NCBI GenBank assembly: GCA_002365175.1
Contig: DEZK01000027.1
Location: 1-64,000 of the forward strand
Direction of reading: 5' to 3'
Source: Raskinella chloraquaticus (SeqCode)
GTDB lineage: Bacteria; Pseudomonadota; Alphaproteobacteria; Rhizobiales; UBA4765
DNA: 64,000 bases
Below the pieces are notes generated by a model, which did not search any database, was not told where the DNA came from, and saw nothing but the letters and a program-made list of their open reading frames with translations. This document shows, one piece after another, positions 36,597 through 45,257 of the stretch. The position numbers and the translations under genes were made by a program. Each line of letters begins with the position of its first letter. The first letter of the stretch is position 1.

Positions 36597-36746
36597 ATGG
36601 CGGATGATTCTGTCGATCCTGTGAAGGAAACGCCGAAACGCGCAAAAACCGACGAAGACAAGCGCGCGATCCGCAAAGCTGCGCATTCCGCCATCGTGAA
36701 ATCTGCTTGGCAGCAAGGTGAAAACCGCCCTATCGTGGCCCGATAA
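36597..36746 (+). CDS. Possible 49-residue small basic protein upstream of phaR
   Basis: An ATG at 36597 opens a 49-codon frame ending TAA at 36746, 34 bases before phaR. The peptide is lysine/arginine/alanine-rich and probably soluble, with segments KRAKTDEDKRAIRKAAHSA and NRPIVAR. Codon third positions are moderately GC-rich, compatible with coding. No ribosome-binding site is visible, and the frame is short enough to occur by chance. It also crosses the region where the phaR promoter should lie. Conservation would decide. Confidence 0.4.
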   Translation: MADDSVDPVKETPKRAKTDEDKRAIRKAAHSAIVKSAWQQGENRPIVAR

Positions 36747-36780
36747 GCGCGGTTTGCGCGCCAGAAGGGTGGCCCACAGC

Positions 36781-37350
36781 ATGTCGGACACGGAAAATCC
36801 GGTCATCGTCAAGAAATACGCCAATCGTCGGCTCTACAACACCGACAGTTCGACCTATGTGACGCTTGAAGACCTGGCCGAGATGGTCAAGGCGGGTACG
36901 GTTTTTGTCGTCAATGACGCCAAGACGGGCGAAGACATCACGCGCTCCGTGCTGACGCAGATCATTTTCGAGCAAGAAAGCAAGGGCCAGAATTTGCTGC
37001 CCGTCGCCTTCCTGCGCCAGTTGATCCCGTATTACGGCGACAGCCTGCAGAACCTCGTACCGGGCTTTTTGGAAGTATCCCTGCACAGCTTTTCACGCGA
37101 GCAGGAACGGTTCCGCGACCAGATGGCGAAAACCTTCGGCGCGCCCTTCGAGGTTTACGAAGGGCAGGTCCGGCATAATCTGGCGATGTTCGAACAGGCG
37201 TTCCGCATGTTCCTGCCGTTCGCCAATCCGGGAAAAGCGCCGCCGGCGGGCAGCGACAAACCGGACAAAAATGAAAGCGAACTCGAGACCATGCGCCGCC
37301 AGATGGCCGAGATGAAGCAGCAGCTCGATATGCTGTCAAAGAAGCGCTGA
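36781..37350 (+). CDS. phaR: Polyhydroxyalkanoate synthesis regulator PhaR
   Basis: The 189-residue regulator has the N-terminal DNA-binding domain IVKKYANRRLYNTDSSTYV, then the accumulation-regulator domain LLPVAFLRQLIPYYGDSLQ and a C-terminal coiled coil (ETMRRQMAEMKQQLDMLSKKR-like). PhaR represses phasin and its own genes, and is titrated by nascent polyester granules. The start is the ATG at 36781; the open frame extends upstream without conserved sequence. The phaBA genes lie 3 kb away on the other side of the DUF1501/DUF1800 pair. Confidence 0.93.
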   Translation: MSDTENPVIVKKYANRRLYNTDSSTYVTLEDLAEMVKAGTVFVVNDAKTGEDITRSVLTQIIFEQESKGQNLLPVAFLRQLIPYYGDSLQNLVPGFLEVSLHSFSREQERFRDQMAKTFGAPFEVYEGQVRHNLAMFEQAFRMFLPFANPGKAPPAGSDKPDKNESELETMRRQMAEMKQQLDMLSKKR

Positions 37351-37431
37351 TAAGAGAAATATCGGCGACAGCATTATCGCTGAAACGGCCCGGGCGCTGG
37401 TTGCGTTTAGGCGGAAGTGCGATCCCCCTCG

Positions 37432-37475
37432 CCTGAAAGCGTTCTGAAAGGCCGCGGCAGCGTTCAGGTTTTTTT
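37432..37475 (+). terminator. Possible terminator after phaR
   Basis: CCTGAA (37432-37437) and TTCAGG (37463-37468) can pair, with a GCCGCGGC palindrome in the large loop, and a run of seven T follows at 37469-37475. It overlaps the convergent ppa stop codon. The long loop makes the call weak. Confidence 0.35.
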
Positions 37476-38003
37476 ACTTGCTGTCGCCCGATCAATGGCC
37501 TCGACGATCATTCTCTGCGCGTCCGCCGCGCTGCCCCAGCCCTTCACCTTGACCCATTTTCTGGGCTCCAGATCTTTGTAATGCTCAAAGAAATGGGCGA
37601 TCTGCGACAGGGTGATGTCGGGAAGATCGGTATATTCATGGACTGATTCATACCGCCTCGTCAGGCGCGGCACTGGAACGGCGATGATTTTTTCATCGCC
37701 CCCCGCCTCGTCCTCCATCATCAGCACGCCAACCGGGCGCACGGCTATCACGGCGCCGGGAAAGATGCCGCGCTGATTGGCAATCAGCACATCGATCGGA
37801 TCGCCATCATCGGACAGGGTATGGGGGATGAAGCCGTAATTCCCGGGATACCTCATGGAGGTGTAGAGAAACCGGTCGACGACCAGCGTGCCGGCGTCCT
37901 TGTCCATTTCGTACTTGATCGGCTCGCCGCCGACCGGCACCTCAACGATGACATTCACTTCGCGCGGCGGGTCGCGGCCAATCGATATCGCTTCAATACG
38001 CAT
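37464..38003 (-). CDS. ppa: Inorganic pyrophosphatase (family I)
   Basis: The 179-residue soluble enzyme hydrolyses pyrophosphate, pulling biosynthetic reactions forward. It has KYEMDKDAGTLVVDRFL, YPGNYGFIPHTL, the metal-binding DGDPIDVLI, and VGVLMMEDEAGGDEKI. The length matches bacterial hexameric PPases. It is convergent with phaR and followed upstream by a 196-base gap with a GC-rich inverted repeat. Confidence 0.96.
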   Translation of the reverse strand: MRIEAISIGRDPPREVNVIVEVPVGGEPIKYEMDKDAGTLVVDRFLYTSMRYPGNYGFIPHTLSDDGDPIDVLIANQRGIFPGAVIAVRPVGVLMMEDEAGGDEKIIAVPVPRLTRRYESVHEYTDLPDITLSQIAHFFEHYKDLEPRKWVKVKGWGSAADAQRMIVEAIDRATASKKT

Positions 38004-38099
38004 GCTGGATCTCTGGGCTGGGTGAACGGGCCCTTTCAGTCGATGACGCCAGCTGCGGGCGACGTCAACCCAATAATACGGATATTGCGCAAGGTATTT

Positions 38100-38125
38100 G
38101 CACCCGGGCGATGGCCGCCGGGTGC
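38100..38125. repeat. GC-rich inverted repeat between ppa and a small envelope gene
   Basis: GCACCCGG (38100-38107) and CCGGGTGC (38118-38125) form a perfect eight-base stem with a ten-base loop. It lies in the 196-base gap after the glycine-zipper gene and upstream of ppa, all on the minus strand. No U run follows on either strand, so it is not a classic terminator; a factor-assisted terminator or protein site is possible. Nothing else was seen in this gap. Confidence 0.5.
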
Positions 38126-38199
38126 GTCCAAACGCAGCGAGGCGACGCTCTCACGCCGCCCCGGCAGTTTCAACGCAGTGATGATCGCCTGTCAAAGTC

Positions 38200-38472
38200 T
38201 CAACGGTAGTGGCGGCGATGCGTGGCATGGTGCTTGTTATGACGGGTGTGGCGGTGATAGCGATGGCGGCGCGGCGCGCCGAGATGGTTGGCGATATGGG
38301 GCCCGGACGTATATCCAACGCCGGCGCCGACAATGGCACCCACCGGACCGCCGACCAGTGCGCCGGCGCCGGCGCCAAGAAGCCCGTCCGTCAGACGTTC
38401 ATTGGCAAATCCGGTTGCCGGTGCGAGCATCAGCGCGGCGACAAAGCCGCCGATCATCAACAATTTTTTCAT
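38200..38472 (-). CDS. Glycine-zipper envelope protein with His/Arg-rich tail
   Basis: The 90-residue protein begins with a signal peptide (MKKLLMIGGFVAALMLAPATGFA). It continues with a glycine-zipper segment, LLGAGAGALVGGPVGAIVGAGVGY, that could span or line a membrane. The last 25 residues are packed with His and Arg (HRYHRHTRHNKHHATHRRH). The zipper resembles small outer-membrane proteins of the OmpA-like/Rick_17kDa type. The tail could bind metal or acidic polymers. The start at 38472 has GAGGTGG five bases upstream. Confidence 0.7.
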   Translation of the reverse strand: MKKLLMIGGFVAALMLAPATGFANERLTDGLLGAGAGALVGGPVGAIVGAGVGYTSGPHIANHLGAPRRHRYHRHTRHNKHHATHRRHYR

Positions 38473-38604
38473 GGTCCACCTCGGGTTGCTGAGCTTGGAC
38501 AGGACAGCGTCTTGTGACGCAAAACGCTTCCCACGCCGGAAGGGCGCATATCCAGGCATGCGAGCCTATGGAGAGGAAACGCCATCACCAGGCGTTTGGT
38601 TCCC

Positions 38605-39138
38605 TCAGTCTTTGCTGGCGTGCTGCATGGCAAAGAGGAAGGCAAGCTTGCGCAGCCGCGCCTCGCCGAAGCGTTCCTCGCCGATGGCTGCCGCCGAGCC
38701 GCCATGATGGCGATAAAATGAGAGCGCAGTTGTGTTGGCCGCCAGCGCCCACACCACCACCTTGTCGCAGCCATAGCTGGCAAGGCGCCCCAGCGCGGCA
38801 CGGAACAGGCGGCTGCCAAATCCGATGCCTTGATATTCAGGTTTGAGATAGATTTCGTAGATTTCGCCATCGGCGCCGAAACGTCGCCCGGTCCGCGCCG
38901 CCCCGAAACTGACGTAGCCAACAATATCATCGCCGACGGTGAGCACCATCAGCCCTGAACCCGATTTCTCGATCGTCCGCGCCCACCATTCCGGTCCGCG
39001 CCGCTGCACGGCCTTTTCCAGCGCAATGCCTGGCAAAATTCCGGCATAGGCCAATCGCCACGCCGCATCATGCACCGCAGCGATGTCAGCGGCGTCAAGC
39101 CTGTCAGCGGTACGGATGTCAACGCTCAGGACCTTCAT
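38605..39138 (-). CDS. GNAT-family N-acetyltransferase
   Basis: The 177-residue single GNAT domain resembles the RimI/YhbS group. It has the acetyl-CoA loop YLKPEYQGIGFGSRLFRAAL and ALAANTTALSFYRHHGGSAAA (partial). VHDAAWRLAYAGILP near the N-terminus is typical of this group. The substrate is unknown. The start is set at the ATG at 39138; longer frames run into the divergent upstream region of the L,D-transpeptidase gene. Confidence 0.85.
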   Translation of the reverse strand: MKVLSVDIRTADRLDAADIAAVHDAAWRLAYAGILPGIALEKAVQRRGPEWWARTIEKSGSGLMVLTVGDDIVGYVSFGAARTGRRFGADGEIYEIYLKPEYQGIGFGSRLFRAALGRLASYGCDKVVVWALAANTTALSFYRHHGGSAAAIGEERFGEARLRKLAFLFAMQHASKD

Positions 39139-39282
39139 GAGGGAGAAGTCTAAGCAGGATGGCGATAAAGTAAACAGCCTATGAAGCTCATTGACATTTA
39201 ACCCTAAGGCGCAGGAATCCTCGCTGCGAACGAGGCTTTCATATAAATTCCCATTATTCCTCAATCCTTGGCGGGATTTGTC

Positions 39283-39813
39283 ATGCGTTCCCACGATCAT
39301 CGGTTGCACCGCATCATGGCGCGCCTCGGCGCAATTTTTATGGTGTCGGGCTCGCTCACCCTGATCGCGCAGCCGGCATCTGCCCGCGATCTGGTTGCCT
39401 TTGCCAGCGCACCTGCCGGCGCCATCGTCATCCGCAACCATGAACGCGCGCTCTATTTCACGCTGGGTGGCGGGCGCGCGATCCGCTATCCGATCGCCAT
39501 CGGCCGGCAGGCCAAGCAATGGGTTGGCTCAACCGTGGTCGAGCGCAAGGTGCCGTTTCCCGTCTGGCAGCCGCCGGCGGTCGTGCGCGCGGACAGTCCC
39601 AACCTGCCGGCACTGGTGCCGCCCGGGCCAAAAAATCCGCTGGGAACCCGCGCCCTCGTCCTCGGGCGCGCTGAATATGCCATCCACGGCACCAATGCGC
39701 CGCAATCCATCGGCCGGGAAGCCTCCTATGGCTGCATCCGCATGTTCAACCCAGATGTCGAGGACCTGTTCCAACGGGTCAGCGTCGGCACGCCGGTTTA
39801 TGTGGTGAACTAG
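39283..39813 (+). CDS. L,D-transpeptidase (YkuD family)
   Basis: The 176-residue exported protein has a signal segment ending AQPASA. The YkuD catalytic motif is HGTNAPQSIGREASYGCIRM with His135 and the nucleophile Cys151. It can make 3-3 cross-links in peptidoglycan or attach proteins to it. The mature part is close to a minimal YkuD domain. The ATG at 39283 is preceded by GGCGGGAT; a TTG at 39268 is less likely. It is convergent with typA, four bases away. Confidence 0.9.
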   Translation: MRSHDHRLHRIMARLGAIFMVSGSLTLIAQPASARDLVAFASAPAGAIVIRNHERALYFTLGGGRAIRYPIAIGRQAKQWVGSTVVERKVPFPVWQPPAVVRADSPNLPALVPPGPKNPLGTRALVLGRAEYAIHGTNAPQSIGREASYGCIRMFNPDVEDLFQRVSVGTPVYVVN

Positions 39814-39817
39814 ACCC

Positions 39818-41650
39818 TCAATTCGCCATGGCGATGGTACCGCTTTTCTCGAAGCGTTTGCGCTCTGTCGGATCAAGATAGCGCTTGCGCAGGCGGATGT
39901 TGGTCGGCGTCACCTCAAGCAGTTCGTCGTCCTGGATCCACGCCAGCGCCTTTTCCAGCGTCATGCGGATGGGTGGCGTGAGGCGCACCGCCTCGTCCTT
40001 GCCCGACGCACGCACGTTGGTGAGTTTCTTGCCCTTCAGAACATTCACTTCCAGATCGTTGTCGCGCGTATGCTCGCCAACGATCATGCCGCGATAGACC
40101 TTGACGCCCGGCTCGATCATCATCGGCCCGCGATCTTCCAGATTCCACATCGCATAGGCGACCGCTTCACCCGCTTCATTCGAGATCAGCACGCCATTGC
40201 GCCGCCCCGGCAACTCGCCCTTGAAGGGCTGGTAGGCGTGGAACAGGCGGTTCATGATGGCGGTGCCGCGCGTATCGGTCATCAGTTCCGACTGGTAGCC
40301 GATGAGGCCGCGGGTGGGCGCATGGAAAACCAGACGCAGGCGATTGCCGCCAGACGGGCGCATCTCCGCCATCTCGCCGCGCCGCTCCGAGAGCTTCTGC
40401 ACCACGACGCCGGAATGCTCCTCGTCCACGTCGATGACGACCTCTTCAATGGGTTCCAGAACCTCGCCGCTCGTCTCGTCTTTTTTAAGCACAACGCGCG
40501 GGCGGGAGACTGCGATCTCGAAGCCTTCGCGACGCATCGTCTCGATGAGGATGGCAAGCTGCAATTCGCCACGGCCTGAGACGAAGAAGCTGTCCTTGTC
40601 TTCCGATTCCTCGATCTTCAGCGTCACATTGCCTTCCGCCTCCTTGAACAGGCGGTCGCGGATGACACGGCTCGTCACCTTGTCGCCCTCGGTGCCGGCA
40701 AGGGGCGAATCATTGACGATGAAGGATACCGTCACCGTCGGAGGATCGATCGGCTGGGCGGGGATCGCCTCATTCACTTCGGTGGCGCAGAAGGTGTCGG
40801 CGACCGAGCCTTTCTGCAGGCCGGCAATCGCCACGATATCTCCTGCGACCCCTTCCTCGATGGGCTGGCGCTCGATGCCGCGGAAGGCGAGGATCTTGCT
40901 GACGCGCCCCTGCTCGAGGAGTTTGCCGTCATGATGCAGGATCTTGATCGACTGGTTGGGCTTGACGGATCCGGAAATGATACGGCCCGTCACCATGCGC
41001 CCGAGGAACGGGTTGGCTTCCAGAATGGTGCCGATCATGCGGAACGGCCCCGGCTCGGTGCGCGCGACCGGCACATGCTCCAGCACCAGATCAAAGAGCG
41101 GGGCAAGGCCCTGATCGGACGGGCCTTCGGGCTTTGCTGCCATCCAGCCATCGCGCCCTGAGCCGTAAAGGATAGGAAAATCAAGCTGATCGTCATTGGC
41201 GTCAAGTGCGGCGAAAAGATCAAAGACTTCATTGATCACTTCCTGGGCGCGGGCATCCGGGCGGTCGACCTTGTTGACCGCAACGATGGGGCGAAGCCCG
41301 ACCTTGAGGGCCTTGCCAACGACGAATTTGGTCTGCGGCATCGGTCCTTCGGCAGCGTCCACGAGCACGATGACGCCGTCTACCATGTTGAGAATGCGCT
41401 CAACCTCACCGCCGAAATCGGCGTGGCCGGGCGTATCGACGATGTTGATGCGCGTGTCCTTCCATACCACCGAGGTGGCTTTGGCCAGGATAGTGATACC
41501 GCGCTCGCGCTCGAGATCGTTTGAATCCATGACGCGCTCGACCACCCGCTGGTTGTCACGGAAAGCGCCCGATTGCTGCAGGAGTTTGTCGACGAGTGTC
41601 GTCTTGCCGTGATCGACGTGGGCAATAATGGCGATGTTGCGCAGCTGCAT
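39818..41650 (-). CDS. typA: Ribosome-associated GTPase TypA/BipA
   Basis: The 610-residue translational GTPase related to EF-G has HVDHGKTTLVD, RGITILAK, DTPGHADFGGEV and NKVDRPDAR in the G domain. Beta-barrel and EF-G-like domains follow, then a C-terminal BipA-specific domain. It binds ribosomes under stress or at low temperature and helps 50S assembly. The length matches the family. No strong ribosome-binding site was seen before the ATG at 41650. Confidence 0.96.
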   Translation of the reverse strand: MQLRNIAIIAHVDHGKTTLVDKLLQQSGAFRDNQRVVERVMDSNDLERERGITILAKATSVVWKDTRINIVDTPGHADFGGEVERILNMVDGVIVLVDAAEGPMPQTKFVVGKALKVGLRPIVAVNKVDRPDARAQEVINEVFDLFAALDANDDQLDFPILYGSGRDGWMAAKPEGPSDQGLAPLFDLVLEHVPVARTEPGPFRMIGTILEANPFLGRMVTGRIISGSVKPNQSIKILHHDGKLLEQGRVSKILAFRGIERQPIEEGVAGDIVAIAGLQKGSVADTFCATEVNEAIPAQPIDPPTVTVSFIVNDSPLAGTEGDKVTSRVIRDRLFKEAEGNVTLKIEESEDKDSFFVSGRGELQLAILIETMRREGFEIAVSRPRVVLKKDETSGEVLEPIEEVVIDVDEEHSGVVVQKLSERRGEMAEMRPSGGNRLRLVFHAPTRGLIGYQSELMTDTRGTAIMNRLFHAYQPFKGELPGRRNGVLISNEAGEAVAYAMWNLEDRGPMMIEPGVKVYRGMIVGEHTRDNDLEVNVLKGKKLTNVRASGKDEAVRLTPPIRMTLEKALAWIQDDELLEVTPTNIRLRKRYLDPTERKRFEKSGTIAMAN

Positions 41651-41755
41651 TCGGGCACCGATACTTTCGAGGGAGGTGCGCCATGGGGCGCGGCGCCCTT
41701 ATATCGAGGGTTTGCGGCGGTGGCGAGATTAAATTATCGAATGCCGTTAACCGGC

Positions 41756-43072
41756 CTATTCGGCGGCCATCGCGTTTTTCACCATTCCCTCGCCGATCCG
41801 GCGGCGGCGATCAGCGATGGCATGGCGCACCTGGTCAAGCGTGAGAGCAAAGGTCGTCACCTGCTGCTGGTCGAAATCGCGCTCGGAAATATGCTTCAAC
41901 GCCACGGCGAATACCTCACTGGCGCGTTGATCGGCTGCGTCAAGCTCGTCGATGCTCATCGCCTGGCGCGCCTGCAGCAAGGTCTGCAACAGAGTAGCGA
42001 TGGCGTCGCGATAAGGCTCCGGACGCCTGGCATTGGCATGGCTGGCAAGAGCGGCAAGACCGGACCCGCAGATCGATAATGCCATGATCCCTATGTAGAA
42101 AAGATCACCATAGCGATCAAAAAAGCCGCGCACATTGCCTTCGTAATAGGACGAAGCGCCGGGATGAAGCGCCAATTCGCCGGCGCGGTCAGCGTCGGGA
42201 GCGGAAATCCGTGCCGCGCTCGGTTCTTCGCCAGCGATGGCGACGCGCAGTGCAAAAATCTGCTGGATGAGCGAGGCGATCACCGCCTCACCGACGTTCT
42301 TGTTAGCAACCAGGCGGTGTGTCACCGCGATGGTTGGTATTGATTCAGGCGGATGGGGTGGCGCGCCACCAAACACCCCACGCACCAGCTCGTCGGCCAG
42401 CAGGGACGGGCTGCGCTGGGCAATCGCCGGGGCTTCGCTGATCGGCAGATAGAGGGGAGGCTGGCCCAGTTCCGCGGTGACACGGGCATCCAGCCGTCCC
42501 ATCAAGCGGCTGGTGGGAATGCCAACCGTCATGATCGCCGCGATATGGCCGTTTGCCAATTCGCGGGCAGCATCCGCCATTTCAAGCGGACGCAGCTGCA
42601 CGTCCAGAGCGGCGGCGCCGTAATAGGCAAGAAGCTTCTGTATCAGGCTGACATTGAGGGCTGCAGCTGACACCACACCGATATCCTTGCCCCGCAACTC
42701 CGCCATCGTCGTCACGCCGCTTTTTGGTCTGGCAAGCAGCACGACCTGCTCGCGGCGCAGATCGACCACTCCCAGCGCGTCGTCGGGTGCGGTGATGTCA
42801 GAGCGCAGTACCGCGAGGTCCGCACCATTGCTCTCAAGGGCGGCGGCGCTGGTTGCCGAGCCTTCAGTGGTGATGATCTTGAGGCGGACATTGGCTTTCT
42901 CGCGCGCCAGAAGATGCGCCAGCACCGCGATGAGGCGATGGTTTTCCGAGCCGACCGGCCCAACGGCTACCCGGAGCGTGGTTGGCAGCGACAAAGCATA
43001 ATAACCGATGGCGACGACAGCGACGAGGCCGAGCACGGCTGCCACCATCGTCCATATTGTCTGACGCCGCAT
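41756..43072 (-). CDS. Membrane-anchored TAXI-type solute-binding protein with cytoplasmic tail
   Basis: The 438-residue protein has an N-terminal membrane helix (about residues 9-29) rather than a cleaved signal, then a TAXI/NMT1-like periplasmic binding domain: LRVAVGPVGSENHRL, TEGSATSAAAL, VGIPTSRLMG. A second membrane helix (about 325-345, LFYIGIMALSICGSGLAAL) and an about 90-residue cytoplasmic part with helical character complete it. Ordinary TAXI proteins are soluble partners of TRAP permeases; none is encoded here. Signal sensing or permease-independent function is inferred. Confidence 0.78.
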   Translation of the reverse strand: MRRQTIWTMVAAVLGLVAVVAIGYYALSLPTTLRVAVGPVGSENHRLIAVLAHLLAREKANVRLKIITTEGSATSAAALESNGADLAVLRSDITAPDDALGVVDLRREQVVLLARPKSGVTTMAELRGKDIGVVSAAALNVSLIQKLLAYYGAAALDVQLRPLEMADAARELANGHIAAIMTVGIPTSRLMGRLDARVTAELGQPPLYLPISEAPAIAQRSPSLLADELVRGVFGGAPPHPPESIPTIAVTHRLVANKNVGEAVIASLIQQIFALRVAIAGEEPSAARISAPDADRAGELALHPGASSYYEGNVRGFFDRYGDLFYIGIMALSICGSGLAALASHANARRPEPYRDAIATLLQTLLQARQAMSIDELDAADQRASEVFAVALKHISERDFDQQQVTTFALTLDQVRHAIADRRRRIGEGMVKNAMAAE

Positions 43073-43157
43073 TTAACCGCCCTGATCCCGCATCACCTGA
43101 CGCGCGCTCTCTATCGTCGTCAATGGGCTGCAAATATGGCCGAACGGACCGCCCGCG

Positions 43158-44387
43158 TCACGGCTTTCTCTTCGCCCGCTGTGCGAGCGTGCGCAGCCGC
43201 AGGGCGTTCAGCTTGATGAAGCCGGCGGCATCGTGATGATCATAGGCCACCGCGCCCTCCTCGAAGGTGACCAATTCCTGATCATAGAGCGAATAGGGGC
43301 TTTCGCGCCCGATCACCGTCACATTGCCCTTGTAGAGCTTGAGGCGTACCCGCCCGGTGACCATTTCCTGACTTTTGTCGGCCATGGCCTGGATCATCTC
43401 GCGCTCGGGGGCGAACCAGAAGCCGTTATAAACCAGCTCCGCGTAGCGCGGCATGAGCGATTCCTTCAGGTGCATCGCCTCGCGGTCCAGGGTGAGCGAT
43501 TCGATGCCGCGATGCGCCACATGCAGGATGGTGCCGCCCGGCGTTTCGTAGATGCCGCGTGATTTCATGCCGACAAAGCGATTTTCAACCAGATCGAGAC
43601 GGCCAATGCCGTTGGCTTTGCCCAATTCGTTGAGACGGGTGAGCGCCATGGCAGGTGACAGGGCCACGCCGTCGATGGCAATTGCATCGCCCTTCTCGAA
43701 ATCGATGCTGATGATGGTTGCCTTGTCGGGGGCGTCCTCAGGCGCAATGGTTCGCATATAAACCAGTTCAGGCGCTTCAATCGCTGGATCTTCCAGCACC
43801 TTCCCTTCGGATGAGGAGTGGAGAAGATTGGCGTCGACCGAGAACGGCGCTTCGCCACGCTTGTCCTTGGCAATCGGAATCTGGTTGGCTTCGGCAAATG
43901 CCAGCAGCTTGGTACGCGACAACAGGTCCCATTCGCGCCATGGTGCGATCACGCGGATCGACGGGTTGAGCGCGTAGGCGGTGAGTTCAAAACGTACCTG
44001 ATCATTGCCCTTGCCGGTGGCGCCATGGGCGATCGCGTCGGCGCCCACCTTCTCGGCGATCTCGATGAGTTTCTTGGCAATCAGCGGGCGCGCAATCGAG
44101 GTGCCGAGAAGATACTGGCCCTCGTAAAGCGCGTTCATGCGGAACATCGGATTGACGAAATCGCGCACGAATTCCTCGCGCACATCCTCGATATAGATGT
44201 TCTGCGGTCTGATACCGAGCAATTCCGCCTTGCGCCGTGCCGGCTCCAGCTCCTCGCCCTGACCAAGATCAGCGGTGAAGGTGACCACTTCAGCCTGATA
44301 ATGCGTCTGCAGCCATTTGAGGATGACAGAGGTATCGAGCCCCCCTGAATAGGCGAGAACGACCTTCTTGACCGGTGGCTGCGTCAT
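43158..44387 (-). CDS. argG: Argininosuccinate synthase
   Basis: The 409-residue ATP-pyrophosphatase-type enzyme joins citrulline and aspartate in arginine synthesis. The P-loop AYSGGLDTS lies at residues 12-20. HGATGKGNDQVRFEL and APWREWDLLSRTKL are family signatures, and the C-terminal RLKLYKGNVTVIGRESPYSLYD (partial) also fits. The length is normal for the bacterial type I enzyme. No other arginine gene is adjacent. Confidence 0.97.
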   Translation of the reverse strand: MTQPPVKKVVLAYSGGLDTSVILKWLQTHYQAEVVTFTADLGQGEELEPARRKAELLGIRPQNIYIEDVREEFVRDFVNPMFRMNALYEGQYLLGTSIARPLIAKKLIEIAEKVGADAIAHGATGKGNDQVRFELTAYALNPSIRVIAPWREWDLLSRTKLLAFAEANQIPIAKDKRGEAPFSVDANLLHSSSEGKVLEDPAIEAPELVYMRTIAPEDAPDKATIISIDFEKGDAIAIDGVALSPAMALTRLNELGKANGIGRLDLVENRFVGMKSRGIYETPGGTILHVAHRGIESLTLDREAMHLKESLMPRYAELVYNGFWFAPEREMIQAMADKSQEMVTGRVRLKLYKGNVTVIGRESPYSLYDQELVTFEEGAVAYDHHDAAGFIKLNALRLRTLAQRAKRKP

Positions 44388-44566
44388 GACGATGTTACCA
44401 TTTGTGAGAGAAACCGCCGCCTTCTATCGGCTAAGCGGCGCTGATGACAACCCCGTCACCGCCGGGCACGCGGCCACGCTCCCCATTTTTTACCGACGAC
44501 GCATTGCAGAAGAACGCGACGCACTGCACAGTGCGTGACCGCAATAGCGCAGTTCCGGAGTGGGCG

Positions 44567-45160
44567 ATGATCGAATTCTGGTACGATTTTGCCTCGACCT
44601 ACTCGCATATAGCCGCCCAGCGCATCGATGCCCTTGCCAAGGCAGCCGGCACGACGGTGCGCTGGCGTCCTTTCCTGCTTGGCCCCATCTTCGCCGGTCA
44701 GGGCTGGTCGACGTCACCCTTCAATCTTTTCCCCTCCAAGGGCAAGTATATGTGGCGGGACATGGAGCGCTGGTCGGCGGAGCTTGGCCTCAAGCTGGTG
44801 AAGCCGCAGCCTTTTCCGGCCAATTCGCTGATGGCTGCCCGCATTGCCCTTGCCGGCGAGGAGGGCGGGTGGATCGGCGATTTCTCCCGGCGCGTCTTTG
44901 CCGCCGAATTCTGCGAAGGTGCCAACATCGCCGATCTGGAGGTGCTGCGCGCCATTTTGTCGGCGATGAACCTCAACCCCACGCAGATCCTTGATGCGGC
45001 ACGCGCGGATGCGGTGAAAAGCCGTCTGCGCTCGCAGACCGATCTTGCCACCCATCTGGGCCTTTTTGGCGCGCCGAGCTTCGTCGTCGACGGCGAAATC
45101 TTCTGGGGCAATGACCGGCTGGAAGAGGCGCTGCGCTGGTCCGACAGGCCGTGGGCTTGA
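44567..45160 (+). CDS. DsbA-family 2-hydroxychromene-2-carboxylate isomerase-like protein
   Basis: The 197-residue thioredoxin-fold protein (kappa-class GST/DsbA-like) has no CxxC. It has FWYDFASTYSHIAAQRI, RWRPFLLGPIF, and FGAPSFVVDGEIFWGNDRLE (partial), all typical of HCCA isomerases. These use glutathione to isomerise hydroxychromene carboxylates in naphthalene breakdown, but most genomic homologues have unknown substrates. The start at 44567 has GGAG eight bases upstream; the longer frame lacks conserved sequence. Confidence 0.85.
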   Translation: MIEFWYDFASTYSHIAAQRIDALAKAAGTTVRWRPFLLGPIFAGQGWSTSPFNLFPSKGKYMWRDMERWSAELGLKLVKPQPFPANSLMAARIALAGEEGGWIGDFSRRVFAAEFCEGANIADLEVLRAILSAMNLNPTQILDAARADAVKSRLRSQTDLATHLGLFGAPSFVVDGEIFWGNDRLEEALRWSDRPWA

Positions 45161-45230
45161 GAATTGTCGCAACGCATAGTCGCCCCTTCCCATCGCCCTC
45201 CTTTTCGGCTATAGGCCGCGTTCCTTTGCG

Positions 45231-45257
45231 GCGCCCTCAGCGGGCGCGCTTTTTTTT
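45231..45257 (+). terminator. Intrinsic terminator in the rpmF leader
   Basis: GCGCCC (45231-45236) and GGGCGC (45242-45247) form a six-base stem with loop TCAGC, followed by GC and eight T (45250-45257). The T run ends one base before the rpmF ribosome-binding region CGGAG. It could end transcription from the isomerase gene. If the rpmF promoter lies upstream (a weak TATAGG is at 45210-45215), it could instead act as an attenuator for L32. Confidence 0.7.

Noticed and set aside
44444..44566. N-terminal extension of the hydroxychromene isomerase-like protein
   Set aside because: The extension has no conserved sequence, and the ATG at 44567 with GGAG upstream starts exactly at the family fold.
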